64,000 nt of DNA from an uncultured Flavobacterium sp. (GCF_946478785.1 NZ_CAMLDD010000009.1:62001-126000); one strand, 5' to 3'. Numbered from the stretch's first letter, positions 8,579-19,811 are shown. Program-made: numbers and translations. The notes: generated from the sequence alone by a model not told the origin.

Positions 8579-10957
8579 ATGATTATAAAAAGAATCAGCA
8601 CGTTTGTTATTTTCCTCACTACATTTGTTTCATTTTCTCAGGAAAGATTTACGCTAAGTGGTACCATAACGGACTTTAAAAACAATGAAACGCTTATTGG
8701 GGTCAATATTTATATTCCGGACCTAAAAATAGGAACTACTACAAACAAATACGGATTTTATTCGCTGACGATTCCTGCAGGGGAACATCAGGTTGAAGTA
8801 AAGTATTTAGGATATCAGGACGTTCAAAAGACTATATTTCTGGATGAAGATAGTAAAGCTAATTTTTCCTTAAGCGAAAATAGCGAAGAACTTCAGGAGG
8901 TTGTAATTAAAAGCAACCGGGACAAGGTTAATATTAAATCTCCTGAGATGAGTATTAATAAACTGTCTATTTCTACTATCAAAAAGATGCCGGTGGTTTT
9001 AGGTGAAGTTGATGTTTTAAAATCTATTTTGCTTTTGCCTGGTGTAACAAATTCAGGAGAGGGAGCATCAGGATTTAACGTAAGAGGTGGCGGTGCTGAT
9101 CAAAATCTAATTTTATTGGACGAAGCGACTATATTTAATTCTTCACATGTTTTTGGTTTTTTCTCTGTTTTTAATCCGGATGCCATCAAGAATTTAAAAT
9201 TATATAAAGGAGGGATTCCGGCTCGTTACGGAGGAAGGGTGTCTTCTGTTTTGGATATTTATCAGAAAGATGGTAACAGCAAAGAATTTCACGTGAATGG
9301 AGGAATTGGACTCATTTCAAGCAGAATTCTCGCTGAAGGGCCTTTGGTAAAAAATAAAGGCTCATTTTTGGTGGGCGGAAGAATGTCTTACGCACATCTG
9401 TTCCTTAAACTATCAGAGGAACAAAAAGACAACGCCGCCTATTTTTATGACTTGAATACTAAATTAAGTTATAAATTAAATGATAATAACAGTTTGTTTT
9501 TATCAGGCTATTTTGGTCGGGACGTTTTTGAACTCAATAAAATTTTCAGGAACACCTATGGTAACTCAATATTAAATTTGCGTTGGAGTCATTTGTATTC
9601 GGATAAATTGTTTGCAAATTTGTCCTTGATCTATAGTGATTATTATTATGGGCTTGATTTAAATTTTGTAGATTTCAGATGGGATTCAGGTATTAAAAAT
9701 TATACGATTAAATACGATTTTGAAAACTATATTTCGGATAAATTTAAATTGAATTATGGTCTGAACGGAATTTATTACACATTTAACCCTGGTACAATTG
9801 TTCCCTTAGGTGATGAAGTTACAATTAATCCCCAGCAGTTAGACAAGAAATATGCATTAGCAGTTTCTCCCTACATTGAAGCAGAAAACCAGCTTTCAAA
9901 AAAAATTACTGTTTACTATGGCTTGAGGTACAGTATGTTCTATCGTTTGGGTTCCTCAACCATTAATTTGTATGAAAATAATAATGCAGTCGTTTTTAAT
10001 TCAGATATGCAGATTTATGAAAAAGGAGAGCCGATTGGGACTGAATATTACAGAAAAAACAAGGTTATAAAAAATTATAATAATTTTGAACCCCGGTTTT
10101 CGTTTTCTTATCAACTAAATGATAATCATTCAATAAAAGCCAGTTATAATAGAATGGCACAGTATCTTCAGTTAGTTTCTAATACGTCATCCCCGACACC
10201 GCTTGACGTCTGGATGCCAAGCGATAGCTATATCAAGCCCCAAATAGCAGATCAGGTGGCTTTAGGTTACTTTAAAAACTTCAATGATGGTGCTTATTCA
10301 TTCGAGACAGAGGTCTATTATAAAAAAGTTAAAAACAGGCTGGATTATATTGATGGTGCTGACCTGATTGCAAATGATGCAATCGAACAGGTAATCTTAA
10401 ACGGGCGTATGCGTTCTTATGGTTTAGAAATCATGTTTAAGAAAAACGAAGGTAAATTTAATGGCTGGGTTTCTTATACGCTTTCAAAATCAGAGCAGCA
10501 GACTCCTGGCAGAACACCTGAAGAAACAGGAATTAATAACGGTCAATGGTACAGTTCAGCTTATGATAAGACGCATAATCTAGCTATTACTTCGAGTTAT
10601 AATTTAAATCAAAGATGGTCGTTTGGGGCTAATTTTGCATTACAGTCCGGTCAGCCTGTTACGTATCCAGACAGTCAGTATGAATATTTAGGAATAACAG
10701 TTCCCGGTTATGGACTCAGAAATGAGAATCGTCTGCCAGCCTATCATCATTTAGATATTTCGGCCACATTGACCCTCGAAAAAAACCAAAAAAGAAAGTG
10801 GAAAGGAGAGTGGGTTTTTAGTATTTACAATTTGTATAATCGTCAAAATGCAGCTTCCATTAACTTCCGTCAAAATGCAGATACAGGTAATAATGAAGCG
10901 GTAAGAACATCCATTTTCGGAATTGTTCCGGCAGTTAGTTATAATTTTAAGTTTTAA
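8579..10957 (+). CDS. TonB-dependent receptor with carboxypeptidase-regulatory-like domain
   Basis: Outer-membrane importer of 792 residues. From the ATG at 8579 (preferred over an in-frame TTG 39 bases upstream because a signal peptide starts here), a signal peptide of about 20 residues is followed by a CarboxypepD_reg-like domain (about 25-105: SGTITDFKNNETLIGVNIYI), a plug (GFNVRGGGADQNLILLDEA) and a long beta-barrel ending in Phe, as outer-membrane proteins do. It is followed at 36 bases by a DUF4249 lipoprotein, a standard pair in this phylum, probably receptor plus surface lipoprotein. The imported substrate is not known. Confidence 0.9.
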   Translation: MIIKRISTFVIFLTTFVSFSQERFTLSGTITDFKNNETLIGVNIYIPDLKIGTTTNKYGFYSLTIPAGEHQVEVKYLGYQDVQKTIFLDEDSKANFSLSENSEELQEVVIKSNRDKVNIKSPEMSINKLSISTIKKMPVVLGEVDVLKSILLLPGVTNSGEGASGFNVRGGGADQNLILLDEATIFNSSHVFGFFSVFNPDAIKNLKLYKGGIPARYGGRVSSVLDIYQKDGNSKEFHVNGGIGLISSRILAEGPLVKNKGSFLVGGRMSYAHLFLKLSEEQKDNAAYFYDLNTKLSYKLNDNNSLFLSGYFGRDVFELNKIFRNTYGNSILNLRWSHLYSDKLFANLSLIYSDYYYGLDLNFVDFRWDSGIKNYTIKYDFENYISDKFKLNYGLNGIYYTFNPGTIVPLGDEVTINPQQLDKKYALAVSPYIEAENQLSKKITVYYGLRYSMFYRLGSSTINLYENNNAVVFNSDMQIYEKGEPIGTEYYRKNKVIKNYNNFEPRFSFSYQLNDNHSIKASYNRMAQYLQLVSNTSSPTPLDVWMPSDSYIKPQIADQVALGYFKNFNDGAYSFETEVYYKKVKNRLDYIDGADLIANDAIEQVILNGRMRSYGLEIMFKKNEGKFNGWVSYTLSKSEQQTPGRTPEETGINNGQWYSSAYDKTHNLAITSSYNLNQRWSFGANFALQSGQPVTYPDSQYEYLGITVPGYGLRNENRLPAYHHLDISATLTLEKNQKRKWKGEWVFSIYNLYNRQNAASINFRQNADTGNNEAVRTSIFGIVPAVSYNFKF

Positions 10958-10993
10958 AAACATTTTCTGTAAAAGAATATTAAAATATGAAGT

Positions 10994-11809
10994 ATGAAAA
11001 AAGCAATCTTAATACTAGTGTTTTTTATATCCTTATTCTTTACAAGCTGTGAGGAAGTAGTTGATGTAGATGTAAATACTACTGCTCCAAAATTAGTGAT
11101 TGAAGCGGCTATCAATTGGAGAAAAGGAACTTCAGGAGCCCAGCAAACCATAAAGCTGACAACCACAACGGGTTATTTTGAAGAGGAAATTCCAATAGTT
11201 TCAGGAGCCGTTGTATATGTTAAAAATAGTGCCAACGAACAATTTAATTTTACTGAAGTCCCAAATTCTGGCAGATACGTTTGTAATAATTTTAAACCGG
11301 TAATCAATGGAACTTACACCCTGACTGTAATTAGTAATGGTAATACCTATACAGCAAGTGAAACCCTAAAATCTATAACCCCAATAACCAATATTACACA
11401 AACCTATGCGGGAGATCTTGCTGGAATTGTAGTGAGAGCTTTTTATAAAGATCCGGCAGATGTAGATAATTATTATTTGTACAGATATGTATATTCAAAT
11501 AAAGTTACCTCTACCTATTATGTTGATGAAGATGAGTTTTATCAGGGCAATGAATTTTTTAGCGTTTCTGATGACGAGGATCTAAAAGCCGGAGACGGAA
11601 TCGAAATAACGCATTATGGAATATCAAAGCAATATTATAATTATATGAACATATTGGTAAGTATTGCAGGGAGTAATATAGGCGGACCTTTTCAAAGTCC
11701 TCCAGCAACAGTAAAAGGCAATATTATCAACACAACCGATAAAAGTAATTATCCTTTGGGTTATTTTTCGCTAAGTGAAATAGTTTCAAGAAAATACACT
11801 GTAAAATAA
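10994..11809 (+). CDS. DUF4249 lipoprotein
   Basis: Lipoprotein of 271 residues with lipobox Cys19 (FTSC), followed by the acidic EEVVDVDVN segment typical of DUF4249 members and then a beta-rich body with an Ig-like N-terminal part (LVIEAAINWRKG, VSGAVVYVKNS). Family members are regularly encoded just after TonB receptors with a carboxypeptidase-regulatory-like domain, as here, and are thought to be surface partners of the receptor. The exact role of the family has not been established to my knowledge. It ends directly before the GyrI-like gene. Confidence 0.82.
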   Translation: MKKAILILVFFISLFFTSCEEVVDVDVNTTAPKLVIEAAINWRKGTSGAQQTIKLTTTTGYFEEEIPIVSGAVVYVKNSANEQFNFTEVPNSGRYVCNNFKPVINGTYTLTVISNGNTYTASETLKSITPITNITQTYAGDLAGIVVRAFYKDPADVDNYYLYRYVYSNKVTSTYYVDEDEFYQGNEFFSVSDDEDLKAGDGIEITHYGISKQYYNYMNILVSIAGSNIGGPFQSPPATVKGNIINTTDKSNYPLGYFSLSEIVSRKYTVK

Positions 11810-11818
11810 TTGAGTATA

Positions 11819-12304
11819 ATGGAAGCCAGGATTGAAACCTTAAACGAGAAAAAACTCATAGGAAAGCATATTACTATGACGTTTATAGAGAATAAAACAT
11901 TTCAGTTATGGAGTAGTTTCATGCCAGACAAAAAAGAAATCAAAAATTCTATCGACTCTAATTTGTATTCAATTGAGGTTTTTCCTGTTGGATATTTTAA
12001 TCATTTTGACCCAACACATACTTTTGAGAAATGGGCTGCTATTGAAGTTTCAGATTTTAATGAAATCCCATCAAATATGGAAACTTTAATAATCCCAACC
12101 GGAACATACGCCGTTTTTATTCACAAAGGACCTGCAACAGAAGCAGATAAAACCTATCGTTTTATTTTTACTGAATGGTTTCCAAATTCGGAATGCAATG
12201 TTGACGAAAGGCCTCATTTTGCTGTAATGACTGAGAAGTATAAAAAAGACGATCCGGATTCTGAAGAAGAAATTTGGATTCCTGTAAAAAATAAAATTCC
12301 ATAA
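11819..12304 (+). CDS. GyrI-like / AraC effector-binding domain protein
   Basis: Stand-alone small-molecule-binding domain of 161 residues, related to the effector-binding domain of Rob/BmrR-type regulators and to GyrI. Signatures are IGKHITMTF near the start, KWAAIEVSDF in the middle, the TGTYAVFIHKGP strand, and FTEWFPNSE with DERPHFAVM near the C-terminus. It has no helix-turn-helix. The ATG at 11819 is used; an in-frame TTG lies 9 bases upstream, directly abutting the preceding stop. It is separated by 2 bases from the DinB-like gene, so the two are co-transcribed. The ligand is unknown. Confidence 0.82.
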   Translation: MEARIETLNEKKLIGKHITMTFIENKTFQLWSSFMPDKKEIKNSIDSNLYSIEVFPVGYFNHFDPTHTFEKWAAIEVSDFNEIPSNMETLIIPTGTYAVFIHKGPATEADKTYRFIFTEWFPNSECNVDERPHFAVMTEKYKKDDPDSEEEIWIPVKNKIP

Positions 12305-12306
12305 TC

Positions 12307-12750
12307 ATGCTAATTGAAACCCTAAAATCACTTTTTAATCGCGATCTCAACAAATTAAAAGAAGAAATTGAAGCATATCAAACTGAAAGCCAGCTTTGGA
12401 TAATCGATAAAAACATTTCGAATTCTGCCGGAAATCTTTGTCTGCATCTAATTGGAAATCTCAACACTTACATTGGAGCCGAACTCGGAAAAACAGGTTA
12501 TATTCGGGATCGTCCATTGGAATTTTCGACAAAGGATGTTCCAAAACATCAGTTAATCAGTAAAATCGATGAAGCTATTTTGATGGTAAGTAAAACTCTT
12601 AATTCCTTAACCGAATCCGATTTAGAAACTATTTATCCGCAAATTGTTTTCGAAAAGGAAATGACAACCGGTTTTTTCCTGGTTCATCTTTCTACTCATT
12701 TAGCCTATCATTTAGGCCAAATCAATTATCATCGCCGATTAGTGATTTAA
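12307..12750 (+). CDS. DinB-superfamily protein (DUF1572-like)
   Basis: Four-helix-bundle protein of 147 residues of the DinB/YfiT-like superfamily, members of which bind a divalent metal through three histidines. The candidate triad is His47 (CLHLIGNL), His131 and His135 (STHLAYHLGQINYHRR). The length fits a complete domain. Many members are metal-dependent thiol or bacillithiol transferases, but nothing here fixes the substrate. It is coupled to the upstream GyrI-like gene by a 2-base gap. Confidence 0.82.
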   Translation: MLIETLKSLFNRDLNKLKEEIEAYQTESQLWIIDKNISNSAGNLCLHLIGNLNTYIGAELGKTGYIRDRPLEFSTKDVPKHQLISKIDEAILMVSKTLNSLTESDLETIYPQIVFEKEMTTGFFLVHLSTHLAYHLGQINYHRRLVI

Positions 12751-12828
12751 GATTAACAGAAATGAAGTTAGCTAAAGATTAGGATTTTGGACTTTGATAA
12801 AGAATTGAATTGGCAGTAATAAAAACAG

Positions 12829-12900
12829 TGTAAATCTGCATAATCTGCCAAATCAGCGAGAATTTTTTTTGCACGCAGATTTAGCAAATTTAGCAGATCT
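12829..12900. repeat. Imperfect palindrome of AATCTGC repeats
   Basis: Left part (TAAATCTGCATAATCTGC) and right part (GCAGATTTAGCAAATTTAGC) pair as an imperfect inverted repeat around a T8 run. It occupies the middle of the gene-free interval 12751-13069, together with a degenerate GCCAAAGTCACAGAT stretch near 12959-12973. Confidence 0.65.
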
Positions 12901-12994
12901 CTTTTTGACTTAAATAAATTCATTTCGTCACTTTTTAAAAGAATTAGAAACTCTTATGCCAAAGTCACAGATACGCTTCCTTGAACTCTGTGGC

Positions 12995-13044
12995 AAAAAA
13001 TCTAAAATCTAAAATCTAAGCTCTAAAATCCTTTCGTACATTTG
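12995..13044 (+). promoter_or_regulatory. AATCTAAA direct repeats and -7 element TACATTTG
   Basis: Three to four copies of AATCTAAA/CTCTAAA in tandem (12995-13030) lead into a TAnnTTTG element at 13037-13044, 26 bases before the thiamine pyrophosphokinase ATG. Confidence 0.55.
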
Positions 13045-13069
13045 CATCACATCAAAATAAAACTTCAGC

Positions 13070-13732
13070 ATGTCATCACATCATATTGTTCGCGACGATC
13101 AGGAACCCGCATTAATTATTGCCAACGGAGCCGCTTGCAACGCTGAGTTATTAGGACAACTGCTCGAATGGTCACCGCTTGTTATTGTGCTGGATTCGGC
13201 AATTGAACGTGTTGTTGATTTAGGAATTAAAGTTGATGTGCTTTTGGGAGATTTCGATCATGGTTTAGATCCCGAAATCTACAAAACATCGCAATATCCA
13301 ATAGAAATTGTCCACACTCCCGATCAGGACAAAACCGATTTAGAGAAAGCCTTTGATTACCTGATCGACAGAAAAATCCCTGCCGTAAACGTTGTTTGGG
13401 CTACCGGAAGACGTGCAGATCATACCATTACCAATCTTACCAATATCGTTCGTTACCGCGATTTACTTAAAATCGTGATTCTCGACGATCATTCCAAAAT
13501 ATTTTTACTGCCCAATAAATTCGAAAAATGGTACACGGCAAAAACGCCAATTTCCCTGATCCCTATTGGTGTTGTCAACGGCATTTATTCGACTAATTTA
13601 AAATATCAGCTTCAAAATGACACACTCACAATGGGTTACAGAACCGGCAGCAGCAATTCGGTTGCCCAAGATGGGCTAGTTACCATTACCCATAAAGATG
13701 GCGATTTGTTGCTTATGGAATGCATTGATTAA
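13070..13732 (+). CDS. Thiamine pyrophosphokinase
   Basis: Cytosolic enzyme of 220 residues that transfers pyrophosphate from ATP to thiamine to give thiamine diphosphate. Characteristic motifs are LLGDFDHG (58-65), DQDKTDLEKA (85-94), the GRRADHT loop (113-119) and SSNSV in the C-terminal thiamine-binding domain (around 200). The length matches the family. The ATG is well supported by the promoter 26 bases upstream. It stands alone, with trmD next under its own promoter. No TPP riboswitch was seen. Confidence 0.92.
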   Translation: MSSHHIVRDDQEPALIIANGAACNAELLGQLLEWSPLVIVLDSAIERVVDLGIKVDVLLGDFDHGLDPEIYKTSQYPIEIVHTPDQDKTDLEKAFDYLIDRKIPAVNVVWATGRRADHTITNLTNIVRYRDLLKIVILDDHSKIFLLPNKFEKWYTAKTPISLIPIGVVNGIYSTNLKYQLQNDTLTMGYRTGSSNSVAQDGLVTITHKDGDLLLMECID

Positions 13733-13736
13733 TTTT

Positions 13737-13810
13737 TTTTGAATTGATTTGAAATTGACATTGCCATTGAATTTTGAAATTGAATTTGCCATTGCCATTG
13801 AAATTGATAA
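13737..13810 (+). repeat. Degenerate TTGCCATTGAAATTGA direct repeats
   Basis: The stretch is built of repeated units GAAATTGA, CATTGCCATTGAA and TTTGCCATTGCC, five or more in irregular order, between the end of thiamine pyrophosphokinase and the trmD promoter. Confidence 0.75.
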
Positions 13811-13838
13811 TCTTTAAATTTCTCAAATATTTACTTTG

Positions 13839-13846
13839 TATCTTTG
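13839..13846 (+). promoter_or_regulatory. -7 promoter element TATCTTTG
   Basis: TAnnTTTG element 26 bases before the trmD ATG. Confidence 0.55.
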
Positions 13847-13872
13847 CTGCTTAGAACTATTGAAGAAATAAA

Positions 13873-14553
13873 ATGCGAATTGATATTATTACGATTTTGC
13901 CGGAATTGCTAAAAAGCCCTTTTGAGGCTTCGATTATGAAACGTGCCATAGATAAAGGTTTGGTCGAAGTTCATTTTCATAATTTACGTGATTATACCAC
14001 CAACAAACAAAAAAGCGTTGATGATTATCCTTTTGGCGGCGGTGCCGGAATGGTCATGACGGTTCAGCCTATTGACGCCTGCATTACGCATTTGAAAAGT
14101 GAACGTGAATACGACGAAATCATCTATATGTCGCCTGACGGAGAGACACTGAACCAAAAAATGGCCAATACCATGTCGATGTATGAGAACATTATTATTT
14201 TATGCGGACACTATAAAGGTGTAGACCAACGCGTGCGCGATCATTTTATAACAAAAGAAATATCGATTGGTGATTATGTTTTATCCGGAGGAGAATTAGG
14301 CGCTTTGGTTTTATCAGATGCCTTAATCAGATTGATTCCAGGTGTTTTGAGTGATGAAACTTCAGCATTGACGGATAGTTTTCAGGATAATTTACTTTCA
14401 GGACCTATATATACAAGACCAGCAGACTATAAAGGGTGGAAAGTTCCCGAAGTTTTAACCAGCGGTCATTTTGCTAAAATTGATAAATGGCGTGAAGATA
14501 TGGCGTATGAACATACAAAGAACAGAAGACCGGATCTTCTGGAAGAGCACTAA
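13873..14553 (+). CDS. trmD: tRNA (guanine-N1-)-methyltransferase
   Basis: Methylates G37 of tRNAs carrying G36 using S-adenosylmethionine, preventing frameshifting. At 226 residues it is of normal length. TrmD trefoil-knot signatures are present: [12 protein letters not shown] near 54-65, [13 protein letters not shown] near 114-126, and the SAM-binding [14 protein letters not shown] near 133-146. The C-terminal domain with [16 protein letters not shown] follows. It precedes rplS as in many bacteria, though 213 bases and a separate promoter lie between them here. Confidence 0.96.
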   Translation: MRIDIITILPELLKSPFEASIMKRAIDKGLVEVHFHNLRDYTTNKQKSVDDYPFGGGAGMVMTVQPIDACITHLKSEREYDEIIYMSPDGETLNQKMANTMSMYENIIILCGHYKGVDQRVRDHFITKEISIGDYVLSGGELGALVLSDALIRLIPGVLSDETSALTDSFQDNLLSGPIYTRPADYKGWKVPEVLTSGHFAKIDKWREDMAYEHTKNRRPDLLEEH

Positions 14554-14557
14554 AGTT

Positions 14558-14606
14558 GTTTCAGGTTCCAACTTTGCGTAATTCAACCTGAAACCTGAAA
14601 CTTGAA
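14558..14606. repeat. GTTTCAGGTT inverted repeat with extra CTGAAAC copies
   Basis: GTTTCAGGTT (14558-14567) pairs with AACCTGAAAC (14585-14594); two further copies (CTGAAAC, TTGAAAC) follow. It lies just after trmD and could fold as a weak terminator, but no T run follows on the plus strand. Confidence 0.6.
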
Positions 14607-14650
14607 ACAAAAAGAACTCTAATCATCATTTTATCAAGGACTTAAAATAA

Positions 14651-14694
14651 TTTACAATTTACAATTTATAATTCATAATTATTTTCTACATTTG
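14651..14694 (+). promoter_or_regulatory. TTTACAA direct repeats and -7 element TACATTTG
   Basis: Repeated TTTACAA/TTTATAA/TTCATAA units (14651-14680) run into TAnnTTTG at 14687-14694, about 72 bases upstream of the L19 start. Confidence 0.55.
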
Positions 14695-14766
14695 CACCCG
14701 AATTAGACTAACCTCTGGCGAGATCCGTGAATGTTGCTCTATATAAAAACCATAATTAAAGATATC

Positions 14767-15117
14767 ATGGCAGATTTAATGAAATTCGTTCAAACCGAAT
14801 TAGTTGAGAAAAAAGATTTCCCTGTTTTTGGAGCTGGAGATACTATCACAGTTTTCTACGAAATTAAAGAGGGTGAAAAAACAAGAACTCAGTTTTTTAA
14901 AGGAGTTGTTATTCAAAGAAGAGGTTCTGGTAACACAGAAACTTTTACTATTCGTAAAATGTCTGGAGCTGTTGGTGTTGAGCGTATCTTCCCGGTAAAC
15001 TTACCAGCTTTGCAAAAAATTGAAATTAACAAGAAAGGTGCTGTACGTAGAGCTAGAATTTTCTACTTCAGAGAACTTACTGGTAAAAAAGCTAAGATTA
15101 AAGATAAAAGAAGATAG
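14767..15117 (+). CDS. rplS: 50S ribosomal protein L19
   Basis: Large-subunit ribosomal protein located at the 30S-50S interface. The ATG at 14767 gives 116 residues starting MADLMKF, the standard L19 length; the frame is open 12 codons further upstream but that extension is not conserved in type. Family motifs are FGAGDTITVFYEIKEGEKTRTQFF, the VIQRRGSG loop, TFTIRKMSG and VGVERIFP, then a basic tail. A perfect terminator follows 22 bases after the stop, so L19 ends its transcript. Confidence 0.96.
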   Translation: MADLMKFVQTELVEKKDFPVFGAGDTITVFYEIKEGEKTRTQFFKGVVIQRRGSGNTETFTIRKMSGAVGVERIFPVNLPALQKIEINKKGAVRRARIFYFRELTGKKAKIKDKRR

Positions 15118-15139
15118 TCATTTATCTCTTTGTTATAAA

Positions 15140-15176
15140 AAACTCGTTTCAGGTAATCTGAAACGAGTTTTTTTTT
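15140..15176 (+). terminator. Rho-independent terminator after rplS
   Basis: Perfect 13-bp arms AAACTCGTTTCAG / CTGAAACGAGTTT, 5-base loop, then a T run. Confidence 0.94.
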
Positions 15177-15268
15177 GAGGCTAATTTTCGAAATACTAAA
15201 ACCATAATTTTTTACTGCAAAAATCATTGATTTAATAATTTAAAGTCTTCGAAATAGCAATCTGTTAA

Positions 15269-17617
<2,349 letters not shown>

Positions 17618-17640
17618 TTAAAAATTCTTAGTTTATATTT

Positions 17641-17672
17641 AAAAGACAATCAGAAATGGTTGTCTTTTTTTA
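17641..17672 (+). terminator. Rho-independent terminator after icd
   Basis: Arms AAAAGACAA / TTGTCTTTT with a 10-base loop and a trailing T run. Confidence 0.85.
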
Positions 17673-17730
17673 TGTTTCAATGAAATTAAGTAATCAACAA
17701 AGTAAATTTATTCGTTTAAAAATATTCAAT

Positions 17731-18301
17731 ATGGACGCTTTAAAACAATTTCTAACCAAAACTCATTTTAACTCCAGAAGCTGTAGATTTACTGCAGAAA
17801 GCCTGGAGCAAGAAAAAAAAGATTAAAGCCCGAGAGATTTTAATGAATTTTAACCAAATAGACACTCATCTTTATTTTGTAGAAAGTGGTTGTGTACGGC
17901 TCTATGTAAATTCTCCGGAAGGTGAAGAGGTTTGTTTGGGATTTGCTTATTCTGGTACGTTTATAACCTGTTTTCAAACTTTTATACACGAAATTCCTTC
18001 GCAGCAATGCATAGAAGCGGTTTTGGATTGTGAACTTCTAGCTATCCCGAAAACTGATTTTTTTAAATTAGTAAATGAAAATAAGGCCATAGCCGAATGG
18101 TACAGAAATTCTCTCGAAAATATTTTGACAGGGCATATTCAACGCCAGATCGAACTGCTCACATTAAGTCCGCATAAACGTTATGAAGCTTTTTTGCAAC
18201 GAAGCGGCCATTTAGTAAATAGTATTCCATTAAAATATATCGCCTCTTATTTGATGATGAAACCTGAAACGCTTAGCCGAATTAGAGCTAAAATTTCTTG
18301 A
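17731..18301 (+). pseudogene. Crp/Fnr-family regulator broken by a one-base frameshift
   Basis: The intact part of the frame (from about 17771, ATG-led from 17843, 152 codons) encodes a cyclic-nucleotide-binding-like domain (VESGCVRLYVNSPEGEEVCLGF, QTFIHEIPSQQCIEAV) and a short C-terminal helix-turn-helix (IPLKYIASYLMMKPETLSRIRAKI), as in Bacteroidota Crp-like proteins of about 190 residues. The missing N-terminus is encoded in another frame: ATG at 17731 gives MDALKQFLTKTHF, then one extra A near 17770 shifts the frame. Removing it restores TPEAVDLLQKAWSKKKKIKA and joins the downstream frame. This is either a real frameshift or a sequencing error; a shortened protein from 17843 would lack the first helix. 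Confidence 0.82.
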
Positions 18302-18438
18302 TTTAAATCAAGAAACCTACCGATAGTTAAATGCAAATTTGTGTTACAAAAACTTATTGAATCGCAATAACAAGGATGTGCATAATAACATGTACAGAGG
18401 TTATCAAAAGCAATAATTAACCATTAAAATTTAAGCAA

Positions 18439-18966
18439 ATGAAATTAACTAAAGGTCAAAAAGCACCTAATTTTAAAACAATCGATATTTGGGGCAATGA
18501 AATCGAATTATTAGAAAATGCTAATCAAACGCTGCTCACTTTTTTTAGGTACGCAGAATGTGCCTTATGTAATCTGCGAATATCTGAACTGAAAACTCGT
18601 AAAAACGAATTTGAAAGAATGAATATTAAACTCATTGCTGTTTTTGAGTCCTCAGCTGAGAGTTTGAAAAATATGGGCAAAAGACATCAATTCGATTTCA
18701 TAATTGTAGCCGATCAGGAAAGAAAACTTTATAATCTATATGATGTAAATCCATCTTGGTTCAAGCTTATAAAAACAATGAGCTTAAAAGGAATAAAAAG
18801 TGTTATTGAAGCATCAAAATTAGGCTTTTCCCCACGTGCAAAGATAGAAGGTAAAATACATCAAATACCTGCAGATTTTTTAATAAACGAAAATGGAATC
18901 CTTGAAATAGTTCATTACGGTAATAGTGTAGTGGATCACATTTCTCTGAATGAAGTTTTAATCTAA
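18439..18966 (+). CDS. Peroxiredoxin-like (AhpC/TSA-type) protein
   Basis: Thioredoxin-fold protein of 175 residues of the AhpC/TSA-like group. The N-terminus KLTKGQKAPNF is typical. The redox site is CALC (Cys41-Cys44), a CxxC layout rather than the single peroxidatic Cys of classical peroxiredoxins, followed by ELKTRKNEF and the VADQERKLYNLYDV strand-helix. It is likely a cytosolic thiol reductase or peroxidase; the electron donor is unknown. It lies 137 bases after the frameshifted Crp-like gene, which may once have regulated it (positional inference). Confidence 0.8.
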   Translation: MKLTKGQKAPNFKTIDIWGNEIELLENANQTLLTFFRYAECALCNLRISELKTRKNEFERMNIKLIAVFESSAESLKNMGKRHQFDFIIVADQERKLYNLYDVNPSWFKLIKTMSLKGIKSVIEASKLGFSPRAKIEGKIHQIPADFLINENGILEIVHYGNSVVDHISLNEVLI

Positions 18967-19150
18967 GATTTTGCAAAAAGGATCTGAAATACTAAAGTGT
19001 GATTATATTTCTTAATTTGCCATAGATTAATACGGTACTGATGTTGCAATTTATCTGTGGCAGATAATATTCGTTGAAAAAAATGCAGTTGGTATCATAA
19101 ACTAATATCCATACTTATCATTTTTTAATGTTATAAAAACATTTTTTTCT

Positions 19151-19176
19151 TATAAATAAGCGAACATTCATTTATA
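19151..19176 (+). promoter_or_regulatory. Candidate TetR operator
   Basis: Imperfect palindrome with 7-bp perfect outer arms TATAAAT / ATTTATA around CGAACATTC. It sits directly upstream of a TAnnTTTG element (TAATTTTG, 19182-19189) and of the TetR start, a layout typical of autoregulation. Confidence 0.5.
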
Positions 19177-19208
19177 TTTAATAATTTTGTTTGAAATAAA
19201 AATAAATA

Positions 19209-19799
19209 ATGCGAACAAGAGATCCAAACAAAGAAGATGCTGTAAAACAAAAAGCTATTGAAATGCTAGTGAAATATGGAATTGAAGGCTTTGGAATGAA
19301 TCGACTGGCAAAAGAAAGTGGTGTTTCTGTAGCCACTCTTTATATTTATTACTCCGACAAAGAAGATTTGATACGGAAAATTGGAACGGAAATCGGACAA
19401 ACTTTCTTTAGTGAAATGGTAAAAGATTTCTCCCCAACAATGTCTTTTAAAGAAGGGTTACGAAAACAATGGGAAAACAGAGCACGCTTTGCTTTAAAAA
19501 ATCCTTTAAAAGTGGCATGTTGGGAAGCTTTAAGCCATTCCAGTTATCGGGATAATATTTTAGAAGAAAGCCTTGCTAATTTTAAAAAAACAATGTGGAG
19601 TTTTATCGAAAATGCGTTAGAAAGAAAAGAACTCATGCCTATTTCTATTGAGGTATTCTGGAGTGTGGCATATGGACCATTATATGCCTTGCTTCGTTTT
19701 GAAAATGAAGGAAAAAGCTTTGGCGATACGCCTTTTAAACTCACCAAGGAAAAAATGGATGAGGCATTTGAATTAGTAATTAAAGCATTGACACCATAA
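19209..19799 (+). CDS. TetR/AcrR-family repressor
   Basis: Ligand-responsive repressor of 196 residues. The N-terminal helix-turn-helix at about 10-57 shows the family pattern (AIEMLVKYGIEGFGMNRLAKESGVSVATLYIYYSDKEDLI). The helical C-terminal ligand domain has a conserved-looking FWSVAYGPLYALLRF. It is the first gene of a three-gene operon with a 74-residue protein (12-base gap) and an MFS exporter, so it probably controls export of a toxic compound that it senses. The promoter overlaps a palindrome it could bind. Confidence 0.92.
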   Translation: MRTRDPNKEDAVKQKAIEMLVKYGIEGFGMNRLAKESGVSVATLYIYYSDKEDLIRKIGTEIGQTFFSEMVKDFSPTMSFKEGLRKQWENRARFALKNPLKVACWEALSHSSYRDNILEESLANFKKTMWSFIENALERKELMPISIEVFWSVAYGPLYALLRFENEGKSFGDTPFKLTKEKMDEAFELVIKALTP

Positions 19800-19811
19800 T
19801 ACTATCACAAT

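Noticed and set aside
12751..13069. Possible TPP riboswitch before thiamine pyrophosphokinase
   Set aside because: No THI-box sequence or structure was found; the gap holds only repeats and a promoter.
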